Below are positions 14,004 to 22,175 of a stretch of DNA of 22,175 bases, piece by piece. The stretch's first letter is position 1. Every line of letters starts with the position of its first letter. Made by a program: the position numbers and the translations under genes. The DNA is from an uncultured Marvinbryantia sp. (GTDB taxonomy: Bacteria; Bacillota; Clostridia; Lachnospirales; Lachnospiraceae), in NCBI GenBank assembly GCA_934373455.1, contig CAKRON010000036.1, positions 1-22,175 on the forward strand. Direction: 5' to 3'. Under the pieces are notes generated by a model. It had not been told where the DNA came from. It saw only the letters and a list, made by a program, of their open reading frames with translations, and searched no databases.

Positions 14004-14894
14004 TTACACCTCCTCGTCTGCTGATATCGTTCTAAGATATACAAGCGCTACCAGGAACAGACAAACAAACAACACATTCGCTGTTGCAGCACCTTCTCCA
14101 AAATGGAATAATTCAAAAGATAACTTGTAAGAATAGGTAGACAGCACCTCTGTCGCATCTACCGGTCCTCCTCCTGTCATAACGTATACAAGATCGAATA
14201 CCTTAAATGTCAATACAAATCCAAGTACCAGTACAGACATAATTGTTGATTTCAGCAACGGAAGCGTAATCGATACAAACTTTTGAAAACCGTTTGCTCC
14301 GTCAATTGAAGCAGCTTCGTATACTTCTGCCGGAATATTATTCAGACCAGTTGTAAGCAACAGCATATTAAATGGGATTCCGACCCATGAATTGGCAATA
14401 ATCAGGGCAATCAATGCCGTATTTCCGTTCAAAAGCCATCCAATCGGCTTCTTGATGATATGTAAGTTCATTAAAATTGTATTGATAATCCCACCGGATT
14501 CTCCAAACATATATTTGAATACCAGTGCAGTAACAGTAACCGGAAGCATCCAGCTGATAACAATAAAACCACGAATTGGTTTTGAAAATGTGAATTTTTT
14601 TGCAAAAAACATTGCAAACAGAAATCCTAAAGTAAACTGAATTACCAAACATCCAACGGTGTAAAGTAATGTGTGCAAAAGCGATCCTCTAAACGATGCA
14701 TCAGCAAAAATTGCTTTATAATTAGCAAGTCCCAGAAATTCTCTGTTTGTTTCTTTTAATGTCAGTGCTGTTACATCCTGAAAACTGAGAATCCAGTTAT
14801 AGACAATCGGATAACCGATAAAAATCAACATGTATATGACAGCCGGAAGGATAAAACAATATCCAATTATTTTTTCTTTTTTCTGATAATTCAA
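14004..14894 (-). CDS. CUT1 sugar ABC permease, MalF type
   Basis: A 296-residue permease with six predicted helices and an EAA motif (EVYEAASIDGANGFQKFVSI, then TLP). The frame offers an ATG at 14909, but the strong ribosome binding site GGAGGTGA lies inside that extension, 6 bases before a TTG at 14894. TTG is therefore the likelier start, giving a first residue in front of NYQKKEK, a normal cytoplasmic basic end. The terminator hairpin 14939-14983 separates it from the binding-protein gene, so permease expression depends on read-through. Confidence 0.82.
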   Translation of the reverse strand: MNYQKKEKIIGYCFILPAVIYMLIFIGYPIVYNWILSFQDVTALTLKETNREFLGLANYKAIFADASFRGSLLHTLLYTVGCLVIQFTLGFLFAMFFAKKFTFSKPIRGFIVISWMLPVTVTALVFKYMFGESGGIINTILMNLHIIKKPIGWLLNGNTALIALIIANSWVGIPFNMLLLTTGLNNIPAEVYEAASIDGANGFQKFVSITLPLLKSTIMSVLVLGFVLTFKVFDLVYVMTGGGPVDATEVLSTYSYKLSFELFHFGEGAATANVLFVCLFLVALVYLRTISADEEV

Positions 14895-14938
14895 TTGTGT
14901 CACCTCCATTGTTTTCCTACGCCTGCGCGTATTCAGAC

Positions 14939-14983
14939 AAAAAGCCCCATCACACAGCTCTTTTCTGTGTGATGAGGCTTTTT
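14939..14983 (-). terminator. Terminator between binding-protein and permease genes
   Basis: Arms 14939-14957 and 14965-14983 pair over 19 bases with one mismatch, with an 8-base loop and a T-run on the minus strand. Placed right after the binding-protein stop, it would lower permease expression relative to binding protein, as in many ABC operons. Confidence 0.88.
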
Positions 14984-14989
14984 CTACTC

Positions 14990-16210
14990 TTATTTTGCAT
15001 TAATTGCATCTATTTTAGCCTGAGCATCATTTAAAGCTGTCTCAACATCTTTCTGACCTGTGAAGACTTCCTGCTGTGCAGTATAAATTGCTTCAGAGAT
15101 TTCCGGCCAGTCAGGTGATGGACCACGGGACTGTGCATTTGGCATAATCTCTGCGAAGATTGCGTTCTTTTCATCATTACCAAACATTTCTTCGGCATCT
15201 ACATCACTTCTTGGTGAGAATCTTCCGATAGAAGAACAGATCTTCTGGGAATTTTCTTTGTTTGTGATCCATGTAATAAATGTCCATGCTGCGTCTACAT
15301 TTGCCCCTGTGCAGATACCAATGTTTTCTCCACCCAGTACTGATGCATAATCTCCATCATCTGCTTTTGGCACTTTTGCAACACCATATTTCAGATCTGG
15401 TGCATCATTTGCAAGTCCATCAAACTGCCATGGTCCGTTAATCATCATAGCGGCTTGTCCTGATGCAAACTGTTTCTCAGCATCTGCCTGTGTCCAGTTA
15501 ATGCATTCTGCACTTACATAACCTTTTTCAATTAAGCCATACAGATAAGACATGGACTCTTTTGCGCCGTCACCATTCATTTCATTTACATTTCCACCTG
15601 CTGATAACAGCCAAGGCATATACTGGAAAGTACCTTCTTCATTTCCGATTGCAGAAATAGCAAGTCCTTTCACACCGTCTGTTGTAAGCTTTTCGCATGC
15701 TGCTTCCAGTTCACTCCATGTAGTAGGAACTTCTACACCTGCTGCTTCCAGCAAATCTTCGTTGTAGAACAGACCCAGACAGTTATTTCCCCATGGGAGT
15801 CCGTATAATTTATCCTCGTAATAACAGGAGCCAATAGATCCTTCCAGGAAATTCATATCCTCTGTAGAATTGTATAAATCTGTTACATCCTCAAATACGC
15901 CCATTGCTGCATATGAATTGTGATCTGGATTGTCTACCATACCAACATCCGGAAGTTCTCCGGAAACTACCCCGATTGTGTACTGTTTCATCAGTTCATC
16001 ACGTGGCAGATACTGTACTTCTACGTAAATTTCATCCTGTGAATTGTTGAATTCATCAACTGCTTCATTTACATACTTTCCTTCTTTGTCCTCTGACATG
16101 TAGTGCCAGAACGTGATTGTTGTTTTTTCACCATCTTCTGCGCTTACACTCCCAACTAAAGTGGTTACGCCCAGTGCAAGACACGCTGCCATAGCTAAAT
16201 ACTTCTTCAT
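14990..16210 (-). CDS. Sugar ABC substrate-binding protein (extracellular solute-binding family 1)
   Basis: A 406-residue CUT1-type binding protein. Residues 1-24 form a Sec signal ending VGSVSA, with a likely signal-peptidase I cut before EDGEK. The mature protein has family-1 features: TITFWHYMS, then LPDVGMVDNPDH (ligand-site edge), PWGNNCLGLFYNEDLLEAAG, and FASGQAAMMINGPW. Only one Cys lies in the signal (C10), too early for a standard lipobox, so this does not look like a lipoprotein. That is unusual in a Gram-positive organism, where membrane anchoring is normal. AGGAGGG supports the ATG, and a promoter lies at 16234-16262. The ligand is unknown; the neighbouring GH31 suggests an alpha-linked glycoside. 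Confidence 0.87.
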   Translation of the reverse strand: MKKYLAMAACLALGVTTLVGSVSAEDGEKTTITFWHYMSEDKEGKYVNEAVDEFNNSQDEIYVEVQYLPRDELMKQYTIGVVSGELPDVGMVDNPDHNSYAAMGVFEDVTDLYNSTEDMNFLEGSIGSCYYEDKLYGLPWGNNCLGLFYNEDLLEAAGVEVPTTWSELEAACEKLTTDGVKGLAISAIGNEEGTFQYMPWLLSAGGNVNEMNGDGAKESMSYLYGLIEKGYVSAECINWTQADAEKQFASGQAAMMINGPWQFDGLANDAPDLKYGVAKVPKADDGDYASVLGGENIGICTGANVDAAWTFITWITNKENSQKICSSIGRFSPRSDVDAEEMFGNDEKNAIFAEIMPNAQSRGPSPDWPEISEAIYTAQQEVFTGQKDVETALNDAQAKIDAINAK

Positions 16211-16233
16211 GTGAACCCTCCTTGTGTTTATTT

Positions 16234-16262
16234 ATTTAAGATACTTGTATTATATTTGACAA
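16234..16262 (-). promoter_or_regulatory. Promoter of the glycoside transport/catabolism operon
   Basis: On the minus strand TTGTCA (16257-16262) is followed after 17 bases by TTAAAT (16234-16239). The -35 is good, the -10 moderate. No clear hairpin separates this from the regulator gene upstream, so read-through from the two-component genes is also possible. Confidence 0.45.
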
Positions 16263-16306
16263 ATCGGATTCATTAAATTCTATTATCTTAATAAAAGTGT
16301 AGTTTT

Positions 16307-17053
16307 TCATCTTTTTTTCAGATTACTTTGCAGTGCATACTGTTTTGGTGTCACATCACAATATTCCCGGAACACTTTTGAAAAATATTTCTGATCCGGA
16401 TAACCTACCAGACAGGCAATTTCATAAATTTTATAATCTGTCGTACAAATCAGTTCCTTAGCTTTTTCCATTCGCACCTTTTTAATAAAATTAGAAAAGG
16501 TCATTCCGGTTTCCCTGGAAAACAGATTACTCAGATATTGTACCGAAAATTTATATTTATCTGCAAAATAATCCAGACTGAGGTGCTTTCCATAATCCAT
16601 CTGAATGACTTTTATCATTTCTTCCACAACCCCAGAATATTCCATGCCATATTCTTCACCAACCTTTTCTTCTGTTTTTTCCTCCAGTTCGCCTTTCAGT
16701 TTTAACAATAATTCCCGGATTGCAGAAATTGTTATCGGTTTCAGCAGATAATCTTTCACACCAAGCCGGATTGCCTTTTGTGCATATTCAAATGTTCCAT
16801 AACTACTCAACATAATATATGGTCCTTCAAAACCAATTTCTTTTGCCTTTTCGATCATTTCCAGACCATCCATCTTTGGCATTTGAATATCTGTGATCAC
16901 CAGATCTGGCTCTGCCGCCTGTATCAACTTCAACCCATCATATCCATTTTCAGCCATACCAGCTACCGAAAATCCAAGATCCAGTTTCTCGATAAGCTTT
17001 CCAACACCTTCTCTGGTTCTGTATTCATCCTCCACAATCACTACTGTTATCAT
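16307..17053 (-). CDS. AraC-type response regulator (YesN-like)
   Basis: A 248-residue regulator. The receiver domain (about 1-120) has acidic E8 and D9, phospho-acceptor D55 in LVITDIQMPKMDG, S83 in the switch position and K105 in LLKP. The AraC/XylS DNA-binding domain (about 145-245) has two helix-turn-helix units: KHLSLDYFADKYKFSVQYLS, then IYEIACLVGYPDQKYFSKVF. The linker is short compared with many YesN proteins. It is expected to activate the binding-protein promoter when phosphorylated by the kinase next to it. The start overlaps the kinase stop as ATGA, with AGGAGG 7 bases before it, so the two are translationally coupled. Confidence 0.9.
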   Translation of the reverse strand: MITVVIVEDEYRTREGVGKLIEKLDLGFSVAGMAENGYDGLKLIQAAEPDLVITDIQMPKMDGLEMIEKAKEIGFEGPYIMLSSYGTFEYAQKAIRLGVKDYLLKPITISAIRELLLKLKGELEEKTEEKVGEEYGMEYSGVVEEMIKVIQMDYGKHLSLDYFADKYKFSVQYLSNLFSRETGMTFSNFIKKVRMEKAKELICTTDYKIYEIACLVGYPDQKYFSKVFREYCDVTPKQYALQSNLKKR

Positions 17054-18846
17054 GCTTTTTCCTCCAGATATCTTTCTTCTCTTCTCGGTATAATAATGAT
17101 TACCTCTGTTCCAACATGAAGTGTACTGTTTATATCTATGGATGCATCATCCTGATAATAAATTTTCAATCTATGTACTACATTGCTGATTCCTATACTT
17201 TTACTGCTAAGTGCTCCACTGCCATGAATCTGTTCTCTGATCTGTTGCAATTTATCTTCTGTCATACCGCCCCCATTATCCTTCACACTAATCTGAAGCT
17301 TACCATCATCTCTCACAAATGCTGTAACTTCTATCAGGCCTCCTTCTTTCACATTTTCAAATCCATGCAAGATAATATTTTCGATCATTGGCTGAAGAAG
17401 CATTTTGTAAATTGGAAATTCCATCGCTTCCTCTGTGATATGATAAACACAGTCAAAAGAATTGTGGAACCTGTCTCTCTGCAGAAATACATATTTTTCC
17501 AGCCAACAGATTTCAGCCTGAAGATATACTTCCATGTCGATATTCGAAACACTGTACCTGAGCAGACTTCCCAGCATTCCCAACATATCACTGATTTCTT
17601 CTTCTCCGTGATCAATTGCCCTCCAGTTAATGGATTCCAGTGTATTATATAAGAAATGCGGATTAATCTGTGCTTCCAGCGCAACAATTTCTGCATGTTT
17701 CTGATTTTCCGCTGCGATTCTGATTTCTTCATTTTTTCTCTTCAATGCATTCATCAACGCCTGTACTCTGGCAGTCATACTGTTAAACCGTTCTGCAATT
17801 ACATAGAGTTCATCATTATTATTCAGGCGTACATCTATAGTCTGATTCGAATCCTGTTCAAAACTGGTAATTCCATTTACAATTCGGTTAATATCATCCA
17901 CATATTCCTTTGAAATTCCATATACAATTAAAAAGAACAACAACGTTATCACAACCATAAGTACAAATACTGTTACCACAAACTTTGCAATCTGTTTGTA
18001 CAGAACATGCATATCCAATATATTTACTATGCTCCAACCAAGATCTTCTATCTCATACTTTCTTATATAAATTCCGCTTTCCTGATATCTGGCACTCACA
18101 TATTCATCCAGGTTCTTCATCACATAATCACGGTCTTTTCCGGCAAGAATTGTATTATCTTTATCCACTACCACAGTTGATGTCAAATCCCCTGTATTTT
18201 CACTTTCAAATAAAAGAATATCTGAATTCAGTGCCATTACTAATACGCCATACTGATGTTTTGTCCTTAGATCTTTTACAGGGCACCCAATCAAAAACAC
18301 ATAATCTTCTATACCAGTATTATTGCAGACATTTAACGTTGGAAGATACGTGAGATATCTGTCTGCAGATATCTTATCATATATTTCATATCGATCCTTT
18401 TGATTTACCCAGATAACATCTCTGCTGCTCTGGTGCCATCTGGAATAGTTCGCATAAAAATTATTTTCTGCAAAAAAGGAAAAAGTTCGCACTTTATCAT
18501 ACGTATAGATGTTGTCTTCAAAAATTCCTTCCATCTTTTCCCTTGGAATCAGCCAGTCTTTTTGCGTACTGTTATCCATTTGTCCTGCATATTTTATAAA
18601 AGTTTTATCTGCAGCAATCTTATAAAGAATCGTTTTATATTCTTCCAGTCGTTCTTTTACGACTTCTTCCTGATTCTTAGCACTTTCTTCCACAAAACTA
18701 TACGACTGCTCTAAAAAATATCTTGTATAAATCAAACTGGCCGTTACAGTAATAATCAAAATGGGAAGAATCGCCATGGTAATATATAAAAATATCGTTT
18801 TTTTCATCAGACTCATAGAACCCAATATTTTTCGCTTATGTGTCAT
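17050..18846 (-). CDS. Sensor histidine kinase (YesM-like)
   Basis: A 598-residue membrane kinase. The first membrane segment (about 16-42) is followed by an extracellular sensor domain of about 240 residues (dCache-like size and position) and a second membrane segment (about 288-310). A HAMP linker (DINRIVNGI) comes next, then the YesM/LytS-type kinase core with phospho-acceptor H397 in EAQINPHFLYNTL and the ATP-binding box VKDNGGGM. Kinases of this class sense extracellular sugars or partner binding proteins and phosphorylate an AraC-type regulator. An upstream in-frame ATG (18855) directly touches AAGGAG, whereas the ATG at 18846 has a 9-base spacing, so the latter is preferred. An extended -10 promoter lies at 18878-18886. 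Confidence 0.88.
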   Translation of the reverse strand: MTHKRKILGSMSLMKKTIFLYITMAILPILIITVTASLIYTRYFLEQSYSFVEESAKNQEEVVKERLEEYKTILYKIAADKTFIKYAGQMDNSTQKDWLIPREKMEGIFEDNIYTYDKVRTFSFFAENNFYANYSRWHQSSRDVIWVNQKDRYEIYDKISADRYLTYLPTLNVCNNTGIEDYVFLIGCPVKDLRTKHQYGVLVMALNSDILLFESENTGDLTSTVVVDKDNTILAGKDRDYVMKNLDEYVSARYQESGIYIRKYEIEDLGWSIVNILDMHVLYKQIAKFVVTVFVLMVVITLLFFLIVYGISKEYVDDINRIVNGITSFEQDSNQTIDVRLNNNDELYVIAERFNSMTARVQALMNALKRKNEEIRIAAENQKHAEIVALEAQINPHFLYNTLESINWRAIDHGEEEISDMLGMLGSLLRYSVSNIDMEVYLQAEICWLEKYVFLQRDRFHNSFDCVYHITEEAMEFPIYKMLLQPMIENIILHGFENVKEGGLIEVTAFVRDDGKLQISVKDNGGGMTEDKLQQIREQIHGSGALSSKSIGISNVVHRLKIYYQDDASIDINSTLHVGTEVIIIIPRREERYLEEKA

Positions 18847-18877
18847 AATTCTCATCTCCTTTTTTCCCTATTTTTCT

Positions 18878-18886
18878 ATCATACCA
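18878..18886 (-). promoter_or_regulatory. Extended -10 promoter of the two-component genes
   Basis: On the minus strand TGG precedes TATGAT, a good extended -10. The -35 region 17 bases upstream (TTCCAA) is poor. It lies between the mmsB terminator and the kinase start. Confidence 0.5.
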
Positions 18887-18910
18887 TTTTTTTCTGAAAA
18901 TTGGAAAAAA

Positions 18911-18948
18911 ACAGGACGGACATCTGCTTTCACAGATATCCGTCCTGT
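18911..18948 (-). terminator. Terminator of the monosaccharide importer operon
   Basis: ACAGGACGGA pairs exactly with TCCGTCCTGT, with a further 5-bp ATCTG/CAGAT stem after one internal mismatch and a 6-base loop. On the minus strand a run of seven Ts follows. It ends mmsB transcription before the kinase promoter. Confidence 0.9.
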
Positions 18949-18976
18949 TGGAAATGCTTATCTTATTTAAAAATAT

Positions 18977-20152
18977 TTATTCACTTCTCTTCTTTGATAC
19001 TACATCGAAGATAACGGCTGCCAGAAGTACCAGACCTTTTACTACTTTCTGCATATTCTGGTCAGTTCCCATAATAGACATACCCTGGTTGATAATACCC
19101 ATCAGTGTTGCACCAATGATAACTCCAGGTACTGTACCGGTTCCACCATAAGCAGATGCGCCACCGATGAAACAGGAACCGATTGCATCCATTTCATAGT
19201 TCTGTCCATAAGTAGGCTGTGCACTTGTCAGACGGGCAATTGTCAGCATACCTGCCAAAGCGGACAGAAGCCCCATATTTGTATAAGCCAGGAAGTATAC
19301 TCTTTCTGTGTTGATACCAGAAAGTTTTGTTGCCTTCTCATTACCGCCTACTGCATAGAAATAACGTCCGATTGTTGTTTTACTTGTAATATAACCATAG
19401 ATTAATACTACGATCAGTACCCATACCAAAGAAGTAGGAATACCTTTATACTGAGCCAGTTTTACTGTGATAAACATGATGACTGCACAGATCAGGATCA
19501 TCTTGGCATACATTGCTACAACATTACCTGTTTCATAACCTTTTTTCTTACGGTTCAGGTAGCCTTTCATAGTTACCACTACGAAAATTGCGCATGCAAC
19601 AATACCAACTACCAATGCCAAACGGTTCAAACCTTCACCATTGCCCAGGATATCTGGTACGTAGCAGTTTGCACCACCACCAAACAGTACAACGAATGCC
19701 TGATTCTTAATCGGAAGTGTCTGACCACCCAGAACTACGTTTGATAAACCACGGAATACAAACATACCAGACAATGTGGTGATAAATGGAGGTACATGTA
19801 CGTATGCAATCCATACTGCCTGCCATGCACCGATGACTGCTCCAAGTGCCAGCATCAGAATCACTGCGATCGGCATTGGCATACCCATCTTTTCCATGAA
19901 GACGCCACCTACAGCACCTACAAAACATACAACAGATCCAACAGAAAGATCGATGTTACCTCCTGTTAAAATACAGAGCAGCATACCTGTTGCCAGTACA
20001 TATACATATGCGTTCTGTGAAATCAGGTTTGTGATGTTCTGAGGAAACAGGATCTTACCCTGTGTACCCCAGGTAAAAAACAGTGTTACCAAAACTAACA
20101 CGATGATCATTGAATATTTTTGTATTCCTTCTCTTAACTTTGCCTTATCCAT
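18977..20152 (-). CDS. mmsB: Multiple-monosaccharide ABC permease
   Basis: A 391-residue CUT2-family permease, strongly hydrophobic, with about ten membrane helices. Family stretches include GGNIDLSVGSVVCFVGA, VPPFITTLSGMFVFRG, YFYAVGGNEKATKLSGI (the loop that meets the ATPase) and GSCFIGGASAYGGTGTV. It is longer than ribose-type permeases because of a central insertion with extra helices (about 170-235, basic KGYLNRKKKGYETG). This is the feature that separates the GguB/MmsB group from RbsC and MglC. AAAGGAGAG lies within the end of mmsA, which stops 3 bases before this start. A terminator follows. Confidence 0.87.
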   Translation of the reverse strand: MDKAKLREGIQKYSMIIVLVLVTLFFTWGTQGKILFPQNITNLISQNAYVYVLATGMLLCILTGGNIDLSVGSVVCFVGAVGGVFMEKMGMPMPIAVILMLALGAVIGAWQAVWIAYVHVPPFITTLSGMFVFRGLSNVVLGGQTLPIKNQAFVVLFGGGANCYVPDILGNGEGLNRLALVVGIVACAIFVVVTMKGYLNRKKKGYETGNVVAMYAKMILICAVIMFITVKLAQYKGIPTSLVWVLIVVLIYGYITSKTTIGRYFYAVGGNEKATKLSGINTERVYFLAYTNMGLLSALAGMLTIARLTSAQPTYGQNYEMDAIGSCFIGGASAYGGTGTVPGVIIGATLMGIINQGMSIMGTDQNMQKVVKGLVLLAAVIFDVVSKKRSE

Positions 20153-20155
20153 CGT

Positions 20156-21694
20156 TTACTCTCCTTTACTAGAACTCAGAATGCAGGACATGATCTTTTC
20201 CTGAGAAGCTTCTTCCTGCGATAATTCACCAACGATTTTTCCCTCGTTCATGACATAGATTCTGTCTGACATGCCCAGAACTTCCGGCAGTTCAGAGGAA
20301 ATCATGATAACTGACTTTCCTGCTGCAACCAGATCATTGATTATACAGTAGATCTCATATTTTGCACCTACGTCAATACCACGGGTAGGCTCGTCCAGAA
20401 TTAATACATCCGGATCTGCAAACATCCATTTTGCCAGAAGTACTTTCTGCTGATTACCACCACTTAAGTTACCAACGTTCTGTTCTACTGTCGGACACTT
20501 GGTTCTCAGTTTTTCCTTATATTCTACTGCAACCGCATATTCTTTATCTTTATCGATAACTATACCATTGCTGACTCCCGCCATATTTGCAAGAGTTGTA
20601 TTTGTTTTAATCGGATTACTCAGGATCAGGCCATCGCCTTTTCGGTCTTCTGTAACATATGCCAGCTTGTGTGCAATCGCATCTCTGGAAGATTTCAGAT
20701 GAACTTCTTTGCCGTCCAGCAGAAGAGTTCCGCTGATGTTGCTTCCGTAACTGCGTCCAAACACGCTCTTTGCCAGTTCTGTACGTCCGGCACCCATCAG
20801 TCCGGAAATACCTACAACCTCACCTTTGTGTATCTTGATCGATACGTTATCTACTACTTTTCGTTCTGTATAAATCGGATGGTACACTGTCCAGTTCTTA
20901 ACTTCCATGCTGACATCACCAATCTTAACATTGTGACGTTTCGGGAAACGGTCTGCGATTTCACGACCAACCATACCTTTGATAATACGGTCTTCTGAAA
21001 AATCATCCACGCCTTTTGTCAGAGTCTCGATAGTAGAACCATCTCGAATAACTGTAATCTTGTCTGCTACATAAGATACTTCATTCAGCTTATGTGAGAT
21101 AATAATACAGGTCATTCCGTCTTTTTTAAATTTCAAAAGCAGATCCAGAAGAGCCTTGGAATCTGATTCGTTCAATGAAGATGTCGGCTCATCCAGAATC
21201 AGCAGTTTTGCATTTTTAGCCAATGCTTTTGCAATCTCAACCAGCTGCTGTTTACCGGTACCGATATCTTTAATTAATGTTCTGGAAGACTCGGATAATC
21301 CGACTTCCTTCATATATTTTTCTGCCTGACCGTAAGTCTCATCCCAGTCAATTGCAGCTTTCTTTCCACGTTCATTTCCGAGGAACATGTTCTCACCAAT
21401 GGACATATACGGCACAAGTGCCAGTTCCTGATGAATAATTACAATTCCCTTTTCTTCGCTCTGTTTAATATCATGGAATTTACATACTTCCCCGTTATAG
21501 ATAATATCACCCTCATAGGATCCGTATGGATACACACCGGAGAGCACATTCATCAATGTAGATTTTCCTGCTCCATTTTCACCAACAAGAGCATGGATTT
21601 CCCCCTCTTCAACCTGAAGATTTACGTTATCGAGGGCCTTTACGCCGGGGAAAGTTTTGGTGATATTTTTCATTTCCAACAGTATCTTAGCCAA
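20156..21694 (-). CDS. mmsA: Multiple-monosaccharide ABC ATP-binding protein
   Basis: A 512-residue tandem ATPase of the CUT2 class (GguA/MmsA). The first domain has Walker A GENGAGKS (38-45), a GTGKQQL signature variant and Walker [13 protein letters not shown]. The second has GLMGAGRTE in place of a canonical Walker A, then [14 protein letters not shown] and [15 protein letters not shown]. Loss of Walker A lysine in one half is usual for this class. Translation probably starts at TTG (AGGAGG 9 bases upstream); the first ATG in frame is at codon 8 and lacks a ribosome binding site. It sits between chvE and mmsB and energises import of several monosaccharides (glucose, galactose, xylose or arabinose in characterised relatives). 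Confidence 0.9.
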   Translation of the reverse strand: MAKILLEMKNITKTFPGVKALDNVNLQVEEGEIHALVGENGAGKSTLMNVLSGVYPYGSYEGDIIYNGEVCKFHDIKQSEEKGIVIIHQELALVPYMSIGENMFLGNERGKKAAIDWDETYGQAEKYMKEVGLSESSRTLIKDIGTGKQQLVEIAKALAKNAKLLILDEPTSSLNESDSKALLDLLLKFKKDGMTCIIISHKLNEVSYVADKITVIRDGSTIETLTKGVDDFSEDRIIKGMVGREIADRFPKRHNVKIGDVSMEVKNWTVYHPIYTERKVVDNVSIKIHKGEVVGISGLMGAGRTELAKSVFGRSYGSNISGTLLLDGKEVHLKSSRDAIAHKLAYVTEDRKGDGLILSNPIKTNTTLANMAGVSNGIVIDKDKEYAVAVEYKEKLRTKCPTVEQNVGNLSGGNQQKVLLAKWMFADPDVLILDEPTRGIDVGAKYEIYCIINDLVAAGKSVIMISSELPEVLGMSDRIYVMNEGKIVGELSQEEASQEKIMSCILSSSKGE

Positions 21695-21718
21695 AATTTG
21701 TTCCCTCCTAAATATCTG

Positions 21719-21780
21719 GGATCTGATTTTTCACAGATCCTTCTCTTTCAAATAAACAGGCGGGCTGTTTACCCGCCTGT
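21719..21780 (-). terminator. Two hairpins between chvE and mmsA (attenuator)
   Basis: ACAGGCGGG (21756-21764) pairs exactly with CCCGCCTGT (21772-21780), followed on the minus strand by a weak T-rich run. A second hairpin, GGATCTG / CAGATCC (21719-21725 / 21734-21740), precedes the mmsA ribosome binding site. Together they fit partial termination and 3'-end protection of the binding-protein mRNA. Confidence 0.7.
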
Positions 21781-21809
21781 ATCAATTTCATACTTGTTTC
21801 ATTCAAGAA

Positions 21810-22175
21810 TTACTGGATCTGATCCTCTGTGTAGTATCCGGAATCGATCAGCATTTCTTTGTAGTTATCAATTGTTACAGCAACTGGCTCGCAAAGGTAA
21901 GATGGGATGATACCTGTTCCGTTGTCGTATGTTTCTGTATCGTTTACAGGAACTTCTTCGCCGGAGATGATTGCATCTACCATTTCAACTACCTGAGAAG
22001 CAAGTGCACGTGTATCTTTGAATACGGACATAGCCTGTTTGCCAGCTACGATATTAGCTACGTTAGCGATATCGCAGTCCTGACCAGTGATAATTGGATA
22101 TTCACCTGTGTAGTTAGCTGCCAGAGCGTTTTCTACACCAAGTGCTGTAGAGTCGTTAGAAGCAAGTACTGCATC
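21810..22175 (-). CDS. chvE: Multiple-monosaccharide binding protein, C-terminal part
   Basis: The last 121 residues of a periplasmic-binding-protein-like sugar receptor; the start lies beyond the window. The frame is open to the window edge and reads DAVLASNDSTALGVENALA, then PIITGQDCDIANVANIVAGK, KDTRALASQVVEMVDAI, YDNGTGIIPSYLCEPVAV and NYKEMLIDSGYYTEDQ. These are strong marks of the ChvE/MmsA-system receptor rather than RbsB or MglB. NDS and GQD contribute ligand-binding residues in the family. It is the first gene of the importer operon, followed by a hairpin that limits read-through into mmsA. Confidence 0.88.
   Translation of the reverse strand, partial: DAVLASNDSTALGVENALAANYTGEYPIITGQDCDIANVANIVAGKQAMSVFKDTRALASQVVEMVDAIISGEEVPVNDTETYDNGTGIIPSYLCEPVAVTIDNYKEMLIDSGYYTEDQIQ

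Noticed and set aside
16257..16272. CcpA catabolite-repression (cre) site TGACAAATCGGATTCA at the operon promoter
   Set aside because: The TG-to-CG spacing is two bases too long for the cre consensus, so it does not qualify.
18977..22175. Assignment as a galactose (mgl) or ribose (rbs) importer
   Set aside because: The receptor C-terminus and the enlarged permease match the ChvE/MmsA/MmsB group better than MglB/MglC or RbsB/RbsC.

Overview
The window looks like a low-GC Clostridia chromosome, most likely a gut Lachnospiraceae. The signs are strong AGGAGG-type ribosome binding sites, a YesM/YesN-type two-component pair, CUT1 and CUT2 sugar ABC transporters, a TTG- and GTG-start habit, and an Rpn-family nuclease. 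Species cannot be told from the sequence alone.

Region A (1 to about 4.9 kb) looks like the right end of an integrated element. It holds a C-terminal gene fragment, a 61-residue orphan, and a minimal tyrosine recombinase with all catalytic residues. It also holds a two-gene membrane / zinc-ribbon / TPR-like module on the minus strand, a 59-residue ribbon-helix-helix protein (RHH) at 3166-3345, and a WYL-domain regulator. A 23-bp-arm inverted repeat lies upstream of the WYL gene, and an 8-bp inverted repeat sits over divergent promoters at the RHH gene. The region ends in three TTTACNAAT direct repeats and then the 3' part of a tRNA-Pro gene (anticodon loop to acceptor), followed by the tRNA's own terminator. 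This is the arrangement expected of an attachment-site junction, so the chromosome proper appears to begin at about 4.85-4.9 kb.

Region B (4.94-6.65 kb) is a 340-base block dense in nested inverted repeats and direct repeats, with no gene, next to an Rpn-family PD-(D/E)XK nuclease gene whose C-terminus carries a 4-residue tandem repeat. The nuclease promoter has a pair of 14-bp direct repeats spaced 21 bp.

Region C (6.65-18.9 kb, all minus strand) is a sugar-catabolism locus. In transcription order it has: sensor kinase, AraC-type response regulator, periplasmic-type binding protein, terminator hairpin, two permeases, GH31 glycosidase, mannitol-dehydrogenase-family oxidoreductase, zinc alcohol dehydrogenase-family enzyme, terminator, and a divergent PTS Enzyme I paralogue with its own promoter. 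Genes are tightly packed, with ATGA overlaps (kinase/regulator; GH31/dehydrogenase). The plausible logic is that an extracellular sugar is sensed by the kinase, the regulator activates the operon, a CUT1 importer without its own ATPase brings in a glycoside, GH31 hydrolyses it, and two NAD(P)-linked enzymes process the non-glucose part.

Region D (18.9 kb to the end) is a multiple-monosaccharide importer (chvE-mmsA-mmsB order on the minus strand) with a terminator after mmsB and two hairpins between chvE and mmsA. The binding-protein gene runs off the window.
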